A stretch of 64,000 bases of DNA from Lunularia cruciata (taxonomy: Eukaryota; Streptophyta; Marchantiopsida; Lunulariales; Lunulariaceae). How positions within the stretch are numbered: position 1 is the stretch's first letter; every line of letters begins with the position of its first letter. The notes under the pieces were generated by a model, which made no database searches, was not told where the DNA came from, and saw nothing but the letters and a program-made list of their open reading frames with translations. Both the position numbers and the translations under genes were made by a program. The stretch spans positions 33,048,501 through 33,112,500 of the forward strand of contig OX419761.1 in NCBI GenBank assembly GCA_948567375.1, written 5' to 3'. Of the stretch, positions 22,319-35,931 are shown in pieces.

Positions 22319-23036
22319 CGAGGTGGAAGAGTGATCCTTCTCTCTCCAAGTGTTATTGCGGTATAGATGAGAGATGATCTATCCCCACAAACACAAGAGG
22401 ACCTTCCATCCTTTCTTCACTACCATTAGATTGGACCAGAGGTTTGCATTTTTCCTTAAAGGAGCAATAGTGTAAGCATATGCTATATTCTCTCTTACTT
22501 TTCTCATCCATTCCTCGGCCCACTAGAGCACACCTTTTCTCTTGTATCCTAGCTTGACCTTGCATTAGGGCATTTTTACTCGCACCAACCACCTTCTACA
22601 GCGATGAGGTTTTGCTTAGGTTTGGTCTACCCATCTGCATCTTTATTATTTGGTTGTGAGTGTGGTTCTACACTAGATGCAACAACGGTCTATATGACAG
22701 TGTGTCCTTTTGGAGAACAAAGGATAGCTATCCATGATGTCATCATGGACATAGTGTTTGTTGTGGCACGAGAGAGTGGATACCTTGCTTGGAAGGAGCA
22801 TTTGTATTCTTTGCAGACAACACATGTCAGAGTAGACTTATACTTGGTCCGAGATGATAATGGCAAATGTTGTGGTTACAAGCCTTATGCATGATGTAGT
22901 TTTGAAGGGAGTGATTACTCATCCTCTTGGATGGCGGCGAGCAGAGCAATAACATGCATGTCTAAGAATATAAGGGTATGCAGCAAGGTCACCTCTTTGT
23001 TCCTCTAGCCTTGGAGTTATATCAAGCAATGGACAC

Positions 23037-23236
23037 GACGTTCCACAAATTTTTCAGTGAGTGCACAAGAGCTAATCATGTTAGACGTTAAGGGTATCAC
23101 TTTCACTCATACTTTGTAATATACTTTAGATAACATGACGTTCCGCATATTTTTCAGTGAGTACACAAGAGCTAATCATGTTAGACGTTAAGGGTATCAC
23201 TTTCACTCATACTTTGTAATATATTTTAGATAACGT
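23037..23236. repeat. 100-bp tandem duplication (two units)
   Basis: 23037-23136 and 23137-23236 are nearly identical, starting GACGTTCC and ending TTTAGATAAC. They fall in the C-terminal part of LINE-like copy 1; the other copy has a single unit. Confidence 0.85.
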
Positions 23237-23500
23237 GTACATTGTTCTACAAAAAGCATTTGCTGGTACAATCTATAGTAAATTAATCATTCTAGGTGAT
23301 GCTTTTGCTTATATTCCAATAGTTTGTAGACCTTACAAGTTAGTTTGTATAGCTCAGATATCTTAGATGAAGTAAAGCAAAATTTTCATATCATATGGGT
23401 TGGAGCCTAACCCCATTTTACCTCTTTTATCTCTCCCTTGTACAGGCTTGATGGGTCATCCCATCTTCCTTCATGCCTTTTTCTCTCTCATAAATAGGGA

Positions 23501-26500
23501 ACTATATCGCGATGTGATAACCTATAAATATATATAGGTCATATGATAGTGGCCGGGAATTGGAGAAGGAGAATCCATGAGAGGGCAACTGTGCAGATTA
23601 GGACCCGCTTGCAACTCGCTCAACTAGTTGACTTACCAGGATGAGCGAGTTGATTGAAAATTCGATGCGAGATTCTATAAAACATATTGCGATTGATTCT
23701 TGTCATGAGAACTAGGAAACGTGATTCCCAAGTTGGTGTATTTATGGGACCTGGTGGCATTTTGAACGTTCAGGGAGCATCGCACTTTGATCGTGCACTG
23801 TGTACGTATGCACATGGAAACGGGTAGGTACAGTGACTCCCTCAAGGTGACAGGCTGTGAACGTTCCACCGAAATGTGTGCATAACAAAGATGTCAGCGG
23901 ACTCGGCACTGTCCACTTGCAGCCAAGATCGCACCTGTTGGAACCCCAACCAAACCGTAATATACGTTGAATACGTCGTCTCAAACATTTTATCTTTCAA
24001 GTCACGCAGTACGGTGCGTTGCATCACGTCCTGACTCTCGTGCTGAGTAGAAAACAAACCCCTGAAATGTTAGACATCGTACAACTCGTTTTTGCTTACA
24101 ATATTTCAACATCTACTCATCGACCAAGACTTTTTTAAGCACATTCTTCGATTGAAGACTGATTTAAAATAGAGATTCTTAGGATGCATTTACGTGTCTG
24201 TACACATTATCTAATATGCGATATCACCCTGAGATATTTGCAGTTAATCATAGAGGATCAGAAATTAACCAGCGGGCGTATAACACCTAACTGACTTTTA
24301 GCACTAAAGCTCCAAGCTCGTTTGAAGCTTTTGTCCATTGTAATCATGATCCAAACGGATTAGAATCATGTAAGATTATGTACTTGTGATCACGTAGTTG
24401 CATGTTAAAAATCGCAATGATATGACAATGTCTTGACCATCGATGCACAATTAAGTAAAACTCCCTTCATGCATGTTGACTCGGAGCGCTGGCGAAATAT
24501 CTCCCTAGATGTTTTACATGCTCATCATGTCGTTCCTTCGAGCTAGTTGAGAAGGTTTGAGTTATGTTATCAGAGACGAGAAGATTAATGAGGCAATCTC
24601 TACACACCCTTGTTTCGATACAGCTTTGTTCAAACAGTGTCCTTACTTCCATGCGACAGTACAAGTCGTCCAGAAAACGGAGCCAGAGTCATTGCTGAGA
24701 GGTGACAGTGAACGTAACGCTGTCGTCTCCGAGCAGTAACTAGTAAGCATTTCGCCTGCACATCTCCGGGAAAAGGGAAGTTACGAGGTAAAATATTGGC
24801 ACCAAGTTTCAGAAATTTCCTGAGGTATTGGGCTACGTAACAGATACAAATATCTGAAATCTGATAAAATTCCAGACTTCGTGTGAAGCCAGCAATTACA
24901 TTGAATCGTCATTGGACCCGTTTGTTCTGTTCTACTTTACCATTTACCCTCATTGATCGTCTCAGCGATGAGATGCGTAGGAATGGACCCGGCTTGGTCA
25001 CTATACATGTCTTTTGTTAAGACTAAAATAGACACGCACAATGCAAACAATCACCAGCCGGAAGCATAACGACTCCACCTAACTCGTTTATCTTCTGATT
25101 CATCGAATCCCTTGAAGATTTCCTGGAACATCGTTATCACGTTTTGGATTAGGAGAACCCAAATTATTTTCGGATTGGAGCTATCAGAAAGGGGAGTTCT
25201 ATTTGTAATTGAATAAGTTTGGAGCTGACTCAAATGCATGCATCCCTGAGCTATACAGATATGAAGATCATCACGGACATATACACAAGATGCTGCAGCG
25301 CCATTTGCATGACATGAAGATGGACATTGAACAACTCTATCTAGGAAAGAGATGCCCTCGAGTACACAATTATGAGTCATGCTTCAGCTGCTGAATTACA
25401 TCTTACCCCACGTTGCTCACCAACTTGACTTCGACGGTGGAACTTACACGTCCACATTCATGTACATGGCTCTTCAAACCGGGATGAGAAAGGTGATAAG
25501 TTCTCTTTCAAGCGACAGCTTACAAGCTGCATCTTTCCTTATCTACATCCTAGCTTGATGGAGATTCCTCCAGTTTATTTCTTCCAGCTATATTGGAAAT
25601 CATTCGGAGCTCAGTGTTTGTTAGCCGTTTCTGTAGGCCACAGACAGCTGCAGGGTTTCAGTGTCGCGAAATTGCAAGGAGTCCCAAAGCTCTGGGACAT
25701 GTTTTGTTTGTAAAATTGCTCCCAGACTCGGGGAGATCTTTCTAATGATTTAGGGGGATACCTCCAAGTTTACCGTCTACACTTGCGACTTGACAGCTGC
25801 AAAATGATTGTGAACAAATAGCTATCAATCAAATTGATGGCGACCAGATTTATAAATTTACTGAAGTTAACTGATGAACTCTTTCACCATAGCTAGAAAG
25901 TAATTGCCCAGGAAGTCTTCTGTAGGGCCATATTGGATTCATCATTAGTCCGTCGTGTTTCGGGGAACTCTCAACAAAATCAACCCTCATAGATGAATAA
26001 GTCACTAACCCGAACCGGATGAGTGCACGGAAAGTCTGCATTTTGATCAAGTAACGCGTGATGTCGTGAGGAGTAAGACGGCCCAGCAAATACCATTCAA
26101 GAGATTTCCAGTTCAATAGATCTGCCTAAAGTGTTTAGAAATGGTTTCGTAATTAGTGTACTCTACAGAAAATTCCCGGCAATCTGTTCCCGGCTTGTCA
26201 ACCAATGCCCTCCCGGATTCTACTAACACTTCAGTTACCGTCGAGTAGCCCAATAGACTGGTAACTATTGTGCGATATATGGTAACTTTTTACGGTCATT
26301 TCACGTGATACGAAGTTTTCCCCAGGCAATGGGGACTTGCCTTAAACAGTTGAAGCCTTCCTATACAAACCTTCCTGCAGAGGAAATGTTTGCTCCGAGT
26401 TCAAAGTCAAGCGGATCAGTCTTCCAATCAGCTTATTTAATGATTTTACCCCCCACATAAATTTGGCTGTCTCCAAACTCGCGGGGTCGCGTAACCCGAA

Positions 26501-28950
26501 AGATTTTCTCCTGCGCACGACAACTTAAGTCAACTTTAAGGTTGTCCTTAACACTAATATTTGGAGGGGAGGCAATGATTAGGAATGGAGCTTTCCTCCA
26601 ATCTCAAGTCCTTGCCTCAGCGTAAGACTCGAAGCTAAACCTACCCAGCGCATGCGGGAATCATGCATCGATCGACGGATGTCAGCCAATTTCCTCGTGT
26701 TACAGCCATTATTCAGCGTCGATGTTTCTGAAGGTAGGGTATGCCTAGTGTAGAATAACCGGAGTAACGTAAGCCACGCCCAAAAAGTCGTCAGAATGGC
26801 GTACCTTCAATAAGGGCTTTCCCACGTATTAAGCGTCATCTGGCAGACTTGTCCCACCAAGGGCTGCTATTGAAGAAGACTTGTTTGGCAGAGTCGCTAT
26901 TTCCTCGACATAATCTGACTGTGGAAAACCTGTACAGTGACCAAATACTCTGGTCTGCCTAGTTAGCGTGACTTTATCCAATAGCTACGAGCAGACCCAA
27001 TGAGATTAGCACTGATACATCACGTGCAACAGTAACACTTAAACTTTCTCTCGTCTGAACCTACATCAACTGTTGCTTCGCCACACTAACCACGACTATT
27101 ATAAGCGGATTTATCATCATGCTCACAACTAGCACGTCCTTAATTCGGTGTTAGAAGAATCTCGACCAACAGATTACATTAAATACCACCAAGACTTTGT
27201 TAGCTGCGCTCACACGAGTGAAATTTCTAAATTGAAGACCAGCGCAAACGCTATGCCCACCCGTCCCACATGGCAGTGGAAAGAACAGCAGATTGACAAC
27301 AGGTGGTCCAACGGTGTTCTGCTGCTGGGCTCCTAGTTGAATGAGTTATCAGCCGCCAGTACGTCCTTTAGCAGCTTAATGACCCTTCACGCTAAAATCG
27401 CAGCCGCGTCACATTGGAGCCAGTTTACCGGGGAACGGAAGGTCCACCGTATTAGTGAACAGTATATGACTCTTGGTTGTCCAGATTAGGGAGGTGGTGT
27501 TTGTAGAAGGGCAGAAGATTCTTCAGCTTAGGAGAGATCGAGACGAAGTATAGTCTAATCTGTACTGTAATGGTCTGGACATAACTGAACGAATGTTACA
27601 GGTGCATGCTCCTCGATCATGTGTGTCATTCACGATCGACGCTGCCATTTGCAGATTCGAAGCTCCGTCGACGACAACGTCACGCAGGAATTTCTGGGTT
27701 CCGCGAGGCGGGAGCTGATCCTACCTGGGGTCGGTTGAATTTTTCGATGATTTAGGTGGTTTTTGAAAGTGACCGAGAGAGTGACAACTGAGTGGGTGGT
27801 GGAATTAGTGAGGTTCGCTTTGTCCATATGCTGATAAGCTGAATTGTTCAATCCTGTGCTTACAAACACTGACAGGAAGTTTAACGATCTGGTTATGGAG
27901 ATCTGATTCTAGACAGACGATCATCGTGACAACGTTTTCTCTTGAGCGCCTCCACCATCTTTTAGATTTTTCGTTCTCTTGATCGTGAGATATTTGACAA
28001 GTGGAGACATGGAACTACTGCAATGGCGCAACGACTCGAGCCAAGGGAAGTGGTCGACCACGTCGTTTTTTCGCTGTTATTTGCACCCATGACTCGGAAG
28101 GCGAAAACTCTTCTTCAGCTTGGAGACAATGCCAGATCTCTTTCTAGACTAGGATAATGCTAATGTTAACTTCATGTCAATCTTAGTCCACAACAACGTT
28201 CTGATGTTGTACTAAACAGGTAAATCCTTTGAGCGAAGAGAGAAATTATCTTCATTTTTTTTGTTTCTTCCTAAGGTCTTCATTCACTGTTTTGTCATTA
28301 AATTTCACGTGTTGGGTGCTCCTCGGAAGCTTGGATATAGACGCGTTTGCCTCAAATCCGAGATTTTGCCATCTTTATTGGGATTTTACGATCTGTGATA
28401 TTTAAGAGGTTCTGTTCATACGAAAGCCCGACGTTTCTATGATGGAGAGAAGCGTCAAACTTAAGTCCAGTAACAAATCTCATACTGATTAATGATGGAC
28501 TACCATAAGCAGGGAGAGTACAGTTGACGGGGGACATTCTTTCTTTTCGAGACACCTGGTACATAACCAACCAAAGGTATTAACAGCTCATTTCCGCTGA
28601 GACAAATTAGCTCCTCCTTGTCCCTTCATGATCTCCGAAGAATTCACACCACTCTCTTAAGGGTAAATGTGATGGTAATGGGATAATGTAGTACTTTACA
28701 ATGCTCTGCCTTGCACAAGTACAGGATATTGGGAGAGTTTTGTTTGCACTTTACTGTGGTAATGGGATACTGTAGTACAAGGTAACTATTAGTCAAAGAA
28801 ATAAGAAAATTGCAAACGCAAATGGATTCTAGAGGTGGATTGGGAAAGTGAAAGAGACTTTCTTTAAATGGGGATAGACGACCGAGGAATCAAAGAGTGG
28901 GGTTTAGGAAGTTGGGATGAACATGGAGCGATGACAACGATTTGATTTTG
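23501..28950. other. No recognisable gene
   Basis: The longest frames on either strand are 60 to 110 codons and carry no domain, signal or splice chain I could confirm. A 44-codon ATG frame at 28023-28157 (MAQRLEPREVV...) could be a first exon, but nothing supports it. The sequence 26400-28000 is visibly more GC-rich than the transposon blocks. Short TA-rich stretches are scattered throughout. Confidence 0.35.
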
Positions 28951-29039
28951 AGATAATTAGTTAGAAATAATTATGAAGTGGTGGCATATTGTATATTTGA
29001 AACAATATTTGCTAGATAGAAATGTCTTTTAGTAAGAGT

Positions 29040-30130
29040 AATGATTTTGCTTGTGGATTTTTTAAAGATCTTGATCACCATTCCTTCAGGCGACTAGTGT
29101 GGATGGGAATTGAATCTTTTGTAGTTTACTTGAACACATTACAGACCATGATCTTTTCTAAAAGAAAGATTTAGGCAATCCAAACCTGTATATGGGTTAG
29201 ATTGGTTCAATAGATATGGGCACAATGGAAATGATGCATGTGTTGCAAGGGACACCAAATTGTGAGCGATTAGTGCAGGATCTACTAGCAATTTCACCCA
29301 TAGAGTGATGTGTGCCATCCTATCCTCACTTGGGCAAAAAGTTGCTTGGCTTGATAGAGAGGAAAGAAATAGAATTTTGAATGTGTTTGCCTTGAAAGAG
29401 TTTCAAGGATGTGTTAGATTGGTGTATGGTACCTTATTCCCTCTAGCACAAAGAACCAAAGTAGATGGGAAATTTACTTCAATTGCAAAGGTTCCTCTTC
29501 CATCAATGGTCAAGTTGTATGTGATGACTTGCAAAGAATATTCATTTTTCAAGAGGTGAGTGTGAGTTTTGTGAGTTCTTTAAGTTCCATAGTATACTCA
29601 TATTAATTTCAAGTTTTCAAGCTAAGTGCAAGTGAAGCTAACTATGAGTTCTTTGAGTTCCATAGAGTTCCATAGTCTATGCTTGTAGTAATTCTAGGAT
29701 TTTGAGTAAAGAATTTTATCCTCTAATTGGTGCTCATATTAATTGCAAGAGTGGTGGATGTTTGATTTGGAGCTTTTACCTAGATTAGTTGTATGGGCTA
29801 TGTTTGTAGGGATGCCTGGGTGCTGGCACGACATGACATACATCAAGAAATCTTCATTGTGGGTCAACATGAACAGAAGAGGGTCCAATGCATATTTTGA
29901 ACACAACCAACATCTATTAAGTGAATCTGGTTATGTGGCCATGAGTCATTTGCTACCATCTTTCAAGCAAACACATACCAAGGATAAAGTTTTTTTTAAC
30001 AAGTGCATAGCAAGAGCACGTGTTCTCAACAAGCATTGTATTGGAGTGTTAAGGGCCCGATTGCATTTCTTGCAAGAACTAAGAGTACAATTGAAAACCA
30101 AAAATAGGAATTCATATTTGATACAATAGA
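29040..30130 (+). pseudogene. PIF/Harbinger-type transposase relic
   Basis: Plus-strand frames read GHNGNDACVARDTK, ILSSLGQKVAWLDREERNRI (29305-29559), VYGTLFPLAQRTKVDG, then after a gap VGMPGCWHDMT, FEHNQHLLSESGYVAMSHLL, and FFNKCIARARVLNKHCIGVL with RARLHFLQELRVQL (29743-30129). This is the order of the DDE_4 transposase core: the first acid in V(D)GT, here Tyr; GWPGS.HD-like GMPGCWHD with the second Asp; SGYV in place of DSGY; and RVLNEHCIG, here Lys for the catalytic Glu. About 250 non-coding bases (29556-29808) start with the donor-like GTGAGT and end in TTTGTAG, but the frame does not close across them. Several catalytic residues are lost, so it is inactive. No terminal inverted repeats were identified. 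Confidence 0.75.
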
Positions 30131-33100
30131 TCAGTTGTTATATTGTATTGAATAATTTTTTGATAAATATATCTGATCTCAAGGTAGAAGAAGATCTACA
30201 AAGAATAGAGGTAAACCCAAAAATTGAAATTGAAGGAGAACAATTGGCAAAGGATTTCTTGTAGATCAAAGCAAGAGAGGAAACAAAAGAAATAGTGATG
30301 TAGATGTGTATTGTCTATAAGAAGGCAAATTGGTGTGATTTTGAATCCTTCATACACTCTATCTTGGTTGGATTTTGAATTATTAATATACTATATTTTG
30401 TTAATGCACTCTCTAAATAAAAATCTATGTTTGCATATTAATGCTAATATACTCTTGTGAATAATAATATATCAAGCAATGATATCAATTTTGTTACCAA
30501 TGTGATTCATCTTAAATAGTAAATATAAGAGCTCTATATGATCTTTGCAAACTAAATTGCGAAGGTTATTACATTGTGCTCTTTACAAACTGCTCGTGAA
30601 TGAAGGCATGTTTGAATTAGCAAGAACAAGAAGAAGGAGGGGCATGTAGGGAAAAATTTGAGGTTCTTCATAGCAAGAGAGTGCTAAAGGACCAAGGAGG
30701 AGTGTCACAATCAATAATCGGGAAGAGTGAACAGTTGGGGAAACAAAGGAGTGAAAAGAGTGACAAATACTATGAAGGAGTACATGGTGATAGAAGATAG
30801 GGGAATTTGAAACAAGAGCGGAAGAGTGACCAAACCAAAGCAAGGCAAAGAGAGATTGGAGTGCAATACATAGCAAATTAACCTTTCAAATTGAGTAGCA
30901 AAGCAAGAAGGCAGAGCTATGGGTGAAAGTGTGGGACATGCACAACATGGAGGATTTCAAGGAGGGAGAATGGTTAATTAGCTTCCATGCAAAGGGAATT
31001 ACATAAGTTTTATCAAGTGAGCATGGCTAAACAAGTAATGGATTTAGACATCTATGGAAGGTTAACACAAAGCTGATGTAGATGCCATGGACGTAATGTC
31101 ACAACCCAGTTTTTTTCACATTTCTAATAGTTTAGTAGTGTTTTAGATAATAGATTAAGTTTTAGCATAAAACTAAGTAGGAAAAATGATTAGTTTGTGC
31201 TTAATCATAAACAAAGTCTGAACTTGGCTTGATGAAACTCTTGCCAAGTTCCCCAAACAAAGACCAGAATTTTCCTACCATGACCATAAAATATGGATTT
31301 TCAATCAAACCCTACCTATGTTGGATGAACCACACAACAAGGACTACAATAAGAGATAGCCAATGATGACATCAAAAGTTTGTGGAAGTTCATGGTACAA
31401 GTTGTGAATCAATGAGATTTTGTCAAAACAACATTCAGTGGGATTCTACCACCAATTCAAAATCTGTGACCTGCAACTTATAGCATTCTGCCAAAGAACC
31501 ATTTGTGACCATTTTGCAAGGGGCTGTGCATATACCATTTGACCACAAGCCTTCACAAACAATTGCAACGGCTAAGGAGCAATCGAGTGTTGGGAGCTGT
31601 AAAAGGCCAACCCCACCTATGATGAGTTACTTTTTACTTGCATCAAATTTTATTTCTCTTGCATAGGAAATTCTTGAATTGTTGTCCAAGATATGTTGCA
31701 GAGTGCAAAGTGCAAATTTGAGTGCATAGTGCAGAAGTGTAAGAGCATTTGGGGAGTAATATGAGAGAAACTAGACTTGAATACAATTGAGATGGCAAAA
31801 TGATCTATGATAGTTAGGACAGAGGTGAAATCATGCAAGGCAGACTAAATTGTATGCAAACCTCCTAAATTATAAGAATGGGGATGACATCGTAGAGTAG
31901 AGTACTTGAAAAGTAGAAATCTAGAATTTCCATAGTGGGATTGGAGTTTTACATACCTATCAATGTTAGAAGAAATAGAAAAAAAACATTGATAAAAAGT
32001 TGGTAAGAGAAAACCTAAATTATAAGAATGGGGATGACATTGTAGAGTAGAGTACTTGAAAAGTAGAAATCTAGAATTTCCGAAGTGGGATTGGAGTTTT
32101 ACATACCTATCAATGTTAGAAGAAATAGAAAAAAAACATTGATAAAAAGTTGGTAAGAGAAAACCTTGTTATGTGGACCAAAGATGACTAGTAGTAAGTC
32201 TTAGGGTAAAATTGTGTGCCATTTGGCCAGATTTATATGGATACTCCACATGGTAAGCCAAGTAAGAGTATGAAAACCAAGATAGACAATATGCTCATAG
32301 GTGAGAAATCCACTAATGGGTATAACATAGAATACTTAAAAGATCCCATTAGATGAGTTGTAATGGATTTCATCATGAAGATGCTTTGATAGAAGAAAGC
32401 TAGTATGTCAATCTCAACCAAGCTATTTTCTTCCGACTAATGTACTAAGGAAACTTTTGAGTTGGGAGTGGATGTTCTATGAATGAGTAAAAAAGCTGCT
32501 AGAGGATATGGATAGGGAGTGGCCATTATTGTAGTACCCTTCATCATGTACTTCTACCTTGGAATGGACTTTCTTACAAACAAGTAAAAGGAGAGATTTC
32601 TGAGTAATTTCCATCACTCAACCTACTTTAGCAAACACCCCAGTTTGGCCAAGGAAATAACAAAGTATCATGATGCAGATGAAGATATGCTCATACCAAG
32701 AAGTTTGTACATGTCAAATGAATCCTACAACACCATGTGATTAGTAAGAAGGTACCCGTGACAAAGACCAAAACCGTGGTCTCTAAGAAATGAAAGAGAA
32801 ACCAAGTTATTGAAGGCTGTTAGGTGAAAGTGGAAGTGGCAAAGCCAAGAGATAAGGTTAAAAAAGGCCTCTACAATAGAAAAAGGTCACTCCAATTCCA
32901 AGAAAGAAACATGTGGAAATAAGAACCAGTCAAGCAATGAGGGCTCATTTACAAGGATCTTGTCATTAGATACCAACAACAAAAGATCCAAGCATGCAAT
33001 GAACAACAATGCATAGACATCACCAGTTCCCAACAAAGCTACAAAGGACAAGGTGAAAGCACCAATTGAATTTGACAATGAGGCTCCCATCACGATCATG

Positions 33101-33411
33101 AAGAAAGCACCCGTGCCAATGTTTGTCTTCTTCTTTGAACCTCGTTGGCCCAAGAGTCCTAATGTGAACATCATAGATGTCATGTTGGAGATACAAACCA
33201 ACCAAGGGTTCCACATTGGCTGAGGAAATGCAAATGCAAGAAGCAAAAGCCTAGAAGCTTAAAGATAAAGATTCCACCATGGCCAACCTACAACAAGGAG
33301 ACAAACCTATTGGGGTAGCAAACAAGAGGATGTCAAAATGCAATGAGATGGATGATCCTCCTTACAAAGCACCATCAGTACAATCTCCTAGTACAAGTAT
33401 AAAAACCAAAT
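30131..33411. other. AT-rich, repeat-derived non-coding stretch
   Basis: No intact gene. At 31099 TGTCACAACCC has the look of an LTR start, but I found no partner. A two-unit tandem duplication lies at 31864-32163. From about 32640 frames become lysine-rich and helical and lead into the relic at 33412. The minus-strand frame 32887-33246 is probably an antisense shadow of that relic. Confidence 0.4.
31864..32163. repeat. 150-bp tandem duplication (two units)
   Basis: 31864-32013 and 32014-32163 both begin CCTAAATTATAAGAATGGGG and differ at only about three bases, so the duplication is recent. Confidence 0.92.
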
Positions 33412-34353
33412 ATGATGGATGACACTTGCAAACATATGAAATGCAACAATAATTTGATGGTGTGGTTGATGTTGGTATACTTTGTACATATGGTAACATC
33501 AACAATGGAACCATTGGAAGAGATTGCACCCTTCTACAAGTATTTGGACTTTGCTATCAACAAGCCATTTAAGCTTGTAAAGTACCTTCATGACAAAAAA
33601 AACAAAACCACCACAAACAAGGCCATGCTCTGTATTGAACTAAGCAACACCAAAAAATGGCTCACCAGGGAGATTGCATCATCAAAGGAGAAAGACCAAC
33701 TACTCAAGAAGTTCTAACAAGAAGAATTAGCATTAAGAGGACAACACAAAGTCATCTTACTGTGCCTACAATCAGAGGTTGACACTATACAAACAAAGGT
33801 TGTTGAACAACAAACCCGACCACAAAGAGTAGATGGAGGCACAAATGAAGAGCTGGCAACCATCTAAATAGAACAAGATACCCACTAAAACAAACTCAAC
33901 TACAATTGAGAGATAGTAGAAGAATATGAAAGAGCTCATAGATCTTTGTATCTAGGAACTTACTATAAGCCTAAAGCAAGCACGGGAGAAGGAGGAGCAG
34001 ATTACAATGAAGGTACAAGAGGACTTGAAGTCAAAACTTCAGCACAACAATGAAAATGTAGCAAACAAGTGTGCAGGCCTTCTCATGACCATAGAACATA
34101 CTATGACTCAACTCTTGAACTATTGGAATGGATGACCAACAACACTACAAAGCAAACAAAAATTAAGGACTTCAAAACTCAGATTGAGGCTTTTGAGAGG
34201 AACATCTATACAATTTATCAGCTTATAGTTCTGTCCCTCAAATTACAGAGTCACAAAAATTCCAAGTTCAAAGAGGCCCAAACAAGTGTCACAAACAAGA
34301 TTGCCAAGTACATAAGTGAGCTTGTTGATTCAAATCTACAAAGGCACAAGTAG
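33412..34353 (+). pseudogene. Coiled-coil, lysine-rich coding relic
   Basis: Two open stretches (33412-33717, 101 codons; 34069-34353, 94 codons) are joined by a broken frame. They read PFKLVKYLHDKKNKTTTNKA, TREIASSKEKDQLLKKF, then TKIKDFKTQIEAFERNIYTI and NKIAKYISELVDSNLQ. The composition is helical and charged, without catalytic motifs, and similar in character to 8640-10699. About 250 bp downstream lies an AT-rich block with TATA-like and AATAAA-like signals (34740-34800). A mobile-element accessory or gag-like ORF is likely; the family is unknown to me. Confidence 0.4.
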
Positions 34354-34842
34354 CTCATCACAAGCACCACCAGATCAAGTTATAGACAACTAATGACCTC
34401 AATGATGCCTTGCAACCCAAGCCATGAAAAATTCATAATGAACAATCCATCTTGTAGTTTTTTTCACACCTTGTAGTTTGTTTTCATCTCATACTTACTT
34501 CACTTTGTACTTGTAAAATTTTGTAGATCTTATTGTAAACATGAAATCCAAGTAGACCACTACATGATATAGGAGGATACAATAAATCTGTTGAGGGTGC
34601 AATGCATGTCAAACATGCCTACCTGGAGATTAGATAAGGATAAAATAAGAATCATATTAGTGAGGATTAGATGTAACTAGAAATTTTCTAGTTATTTGTA
34701 GCCATTGGATCTCTTTGGTGACTAAGTAGGAAATGTGTATATATATACCTAATGTTTATTGTGATCATTTGGTACATTCTTTCTTTGCAATAAACAAAGC
34801 ATTACCATCAAGACTATCAAATTGGTGTATGTCTATATGGAT

Positions 34843-34896
34843 GCTCTTTGTGTGAATGTCTAAGTGATTCAGTAGATAGACATTCAAACAAAGAGC
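34843..34896. repeat. Imperfect 20-bp inverted repeat
   Basis: GCTCTTTGTGTGAATGTCTA pairs with TAGACATTCAAACAAAGAGC with one mismatch across a 14-base loop. Confidence 0.7.
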
Positions 34897-35171
34897 AGCC
34901 ACATAGACATGGAGGCATAAGCACTAGAGTGAAGTAATCATTTGTGTGGAACTAGAGGAGGATCTTTGGGTGCTCTACATAAGCCAAGAATAATAAAATA
35001 TTGGACATTTACAAGCTTGGATTTGTTAAGTACCATGAATTGGGGGACTAAGTAGTAGGAATTTTATTCTCCTATAAAGTATGCCTTTTGGGAAGGGTAT
35101 TACACTATGTTATAATGGTAGATCATTGAAAGATAGGACCCTTTGGACAATGACTCCAATTTAGTTTGCAC

Positions 35172-35486
35172 ATTCCAGTTTATTATTTGTGAGATCCCTT
35201 GATGTTTGTCTATCTTGTATGACTTGATATTCATAATGGTGATAGATATTGTAAATTGTAGAAGAGTTATGGCAATAGTAGTCAAGAATTTGGTCAAGCT
35301 AATTGGAGAGTAAGGAAATTCTAGGACACCATTCTAGTCTACTATTTGTGAGATCCTTTGATGTCTGTTTATCTTTATGACCTGATGTTTGTAATGGTTA
35401 TGCATATTGTAGATTGTAGAAGAGTTATGACAACATTAGGCAAGAATTTGGGCAAGCTAATTGGAGTGTGAGTAAATTCTAGGACA
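35172..35486. repeat. 159-bp tandem duplication (two diverged units)
   Basis: Units at 35172-35330 and 35331-35486 share ATTTGTGAGATCC, TTGTAGAAGAGTTATG and CAAGCTAATTGGAG, with many substitutions and a small length difference. Confidence 0.8.
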
Positions 35487-35931
35487 AAGTGACCTTTTTT
35501 GCAAGTGATCCATCACCTTCAAGAGTCCTTTGGACTACAATTATCCTAAAAATGATTAGCAATCATTTACCTTTTTTATATTATGGCAATAAGGGTGAGA
35601 CTTTACTCTTTGGGGAATGACTTTGCCCAAGAGGTTAAATCCAAAACAATGGATTATTAGCATTGTGACACTTTTTCCTCATTTTTAGTCATATTTGACT
35701 CATAATCTCATGTAATAGATTGGTTCTTATTGCAATATTGCAAATTTGAGTGACACTATGTTGTTGCACTTCAAATCTGCATTGGACTCAATTTTCCTTG
35801 CCCCAATGTGAGTACCTTGATTTTCGGTATTTTCTTTCATGCAATTCTCTTAGTCCTAGACCCTTTAGCAACCCTAGATTCCTCTCTTGACCTCCAAAGT
35901 GACCCGCCCGACCTTGCTTCTAATCCCACAA

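Larger units (their letters stand above)
21720..23500 (+). mobile_element. LINE-like element, 5'-truncated copy 1
   Basis: Broken plus-strand frames match the minus-strand copy at 37985-40430 over the whole length. At about 21790-21930 the RT thumb region reads ISLHLELLEVCITSTYRL. At 22106-22260 it has TRDLSHRQTSLLI and MEEMALIAFLG. At 22604-22894 a 96-codon frame has CECGSTLDATTVYMTVCPFG, a degraded CCHC (His to Tyr), and VRVDLYLVRDDNGKC. VVTSLMHDVVLKGVITHPLG follows. A (TA)n tract and a 100-bp tandem duplication lie inside. The catalytic RT part is absent, so the copy is 5'-truncated as LINEs often are. Confidence 0.75.

Noticed and set aside
30583-30876. 97-codon Leu/Ser-rich minus-strand frame resembling a membrane protein
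   Set aside because: The composition follows from purine-rich plus-strand repeat sequence. There is no homology and no splice continuation.
32887-33246. 119-codon hydrophobic minus-strand frame
   Set aside because: It lies antisense to a lysine-rich relic; hydrophobic frames opposite AAG/CAA-rich sequence are expected shadows.
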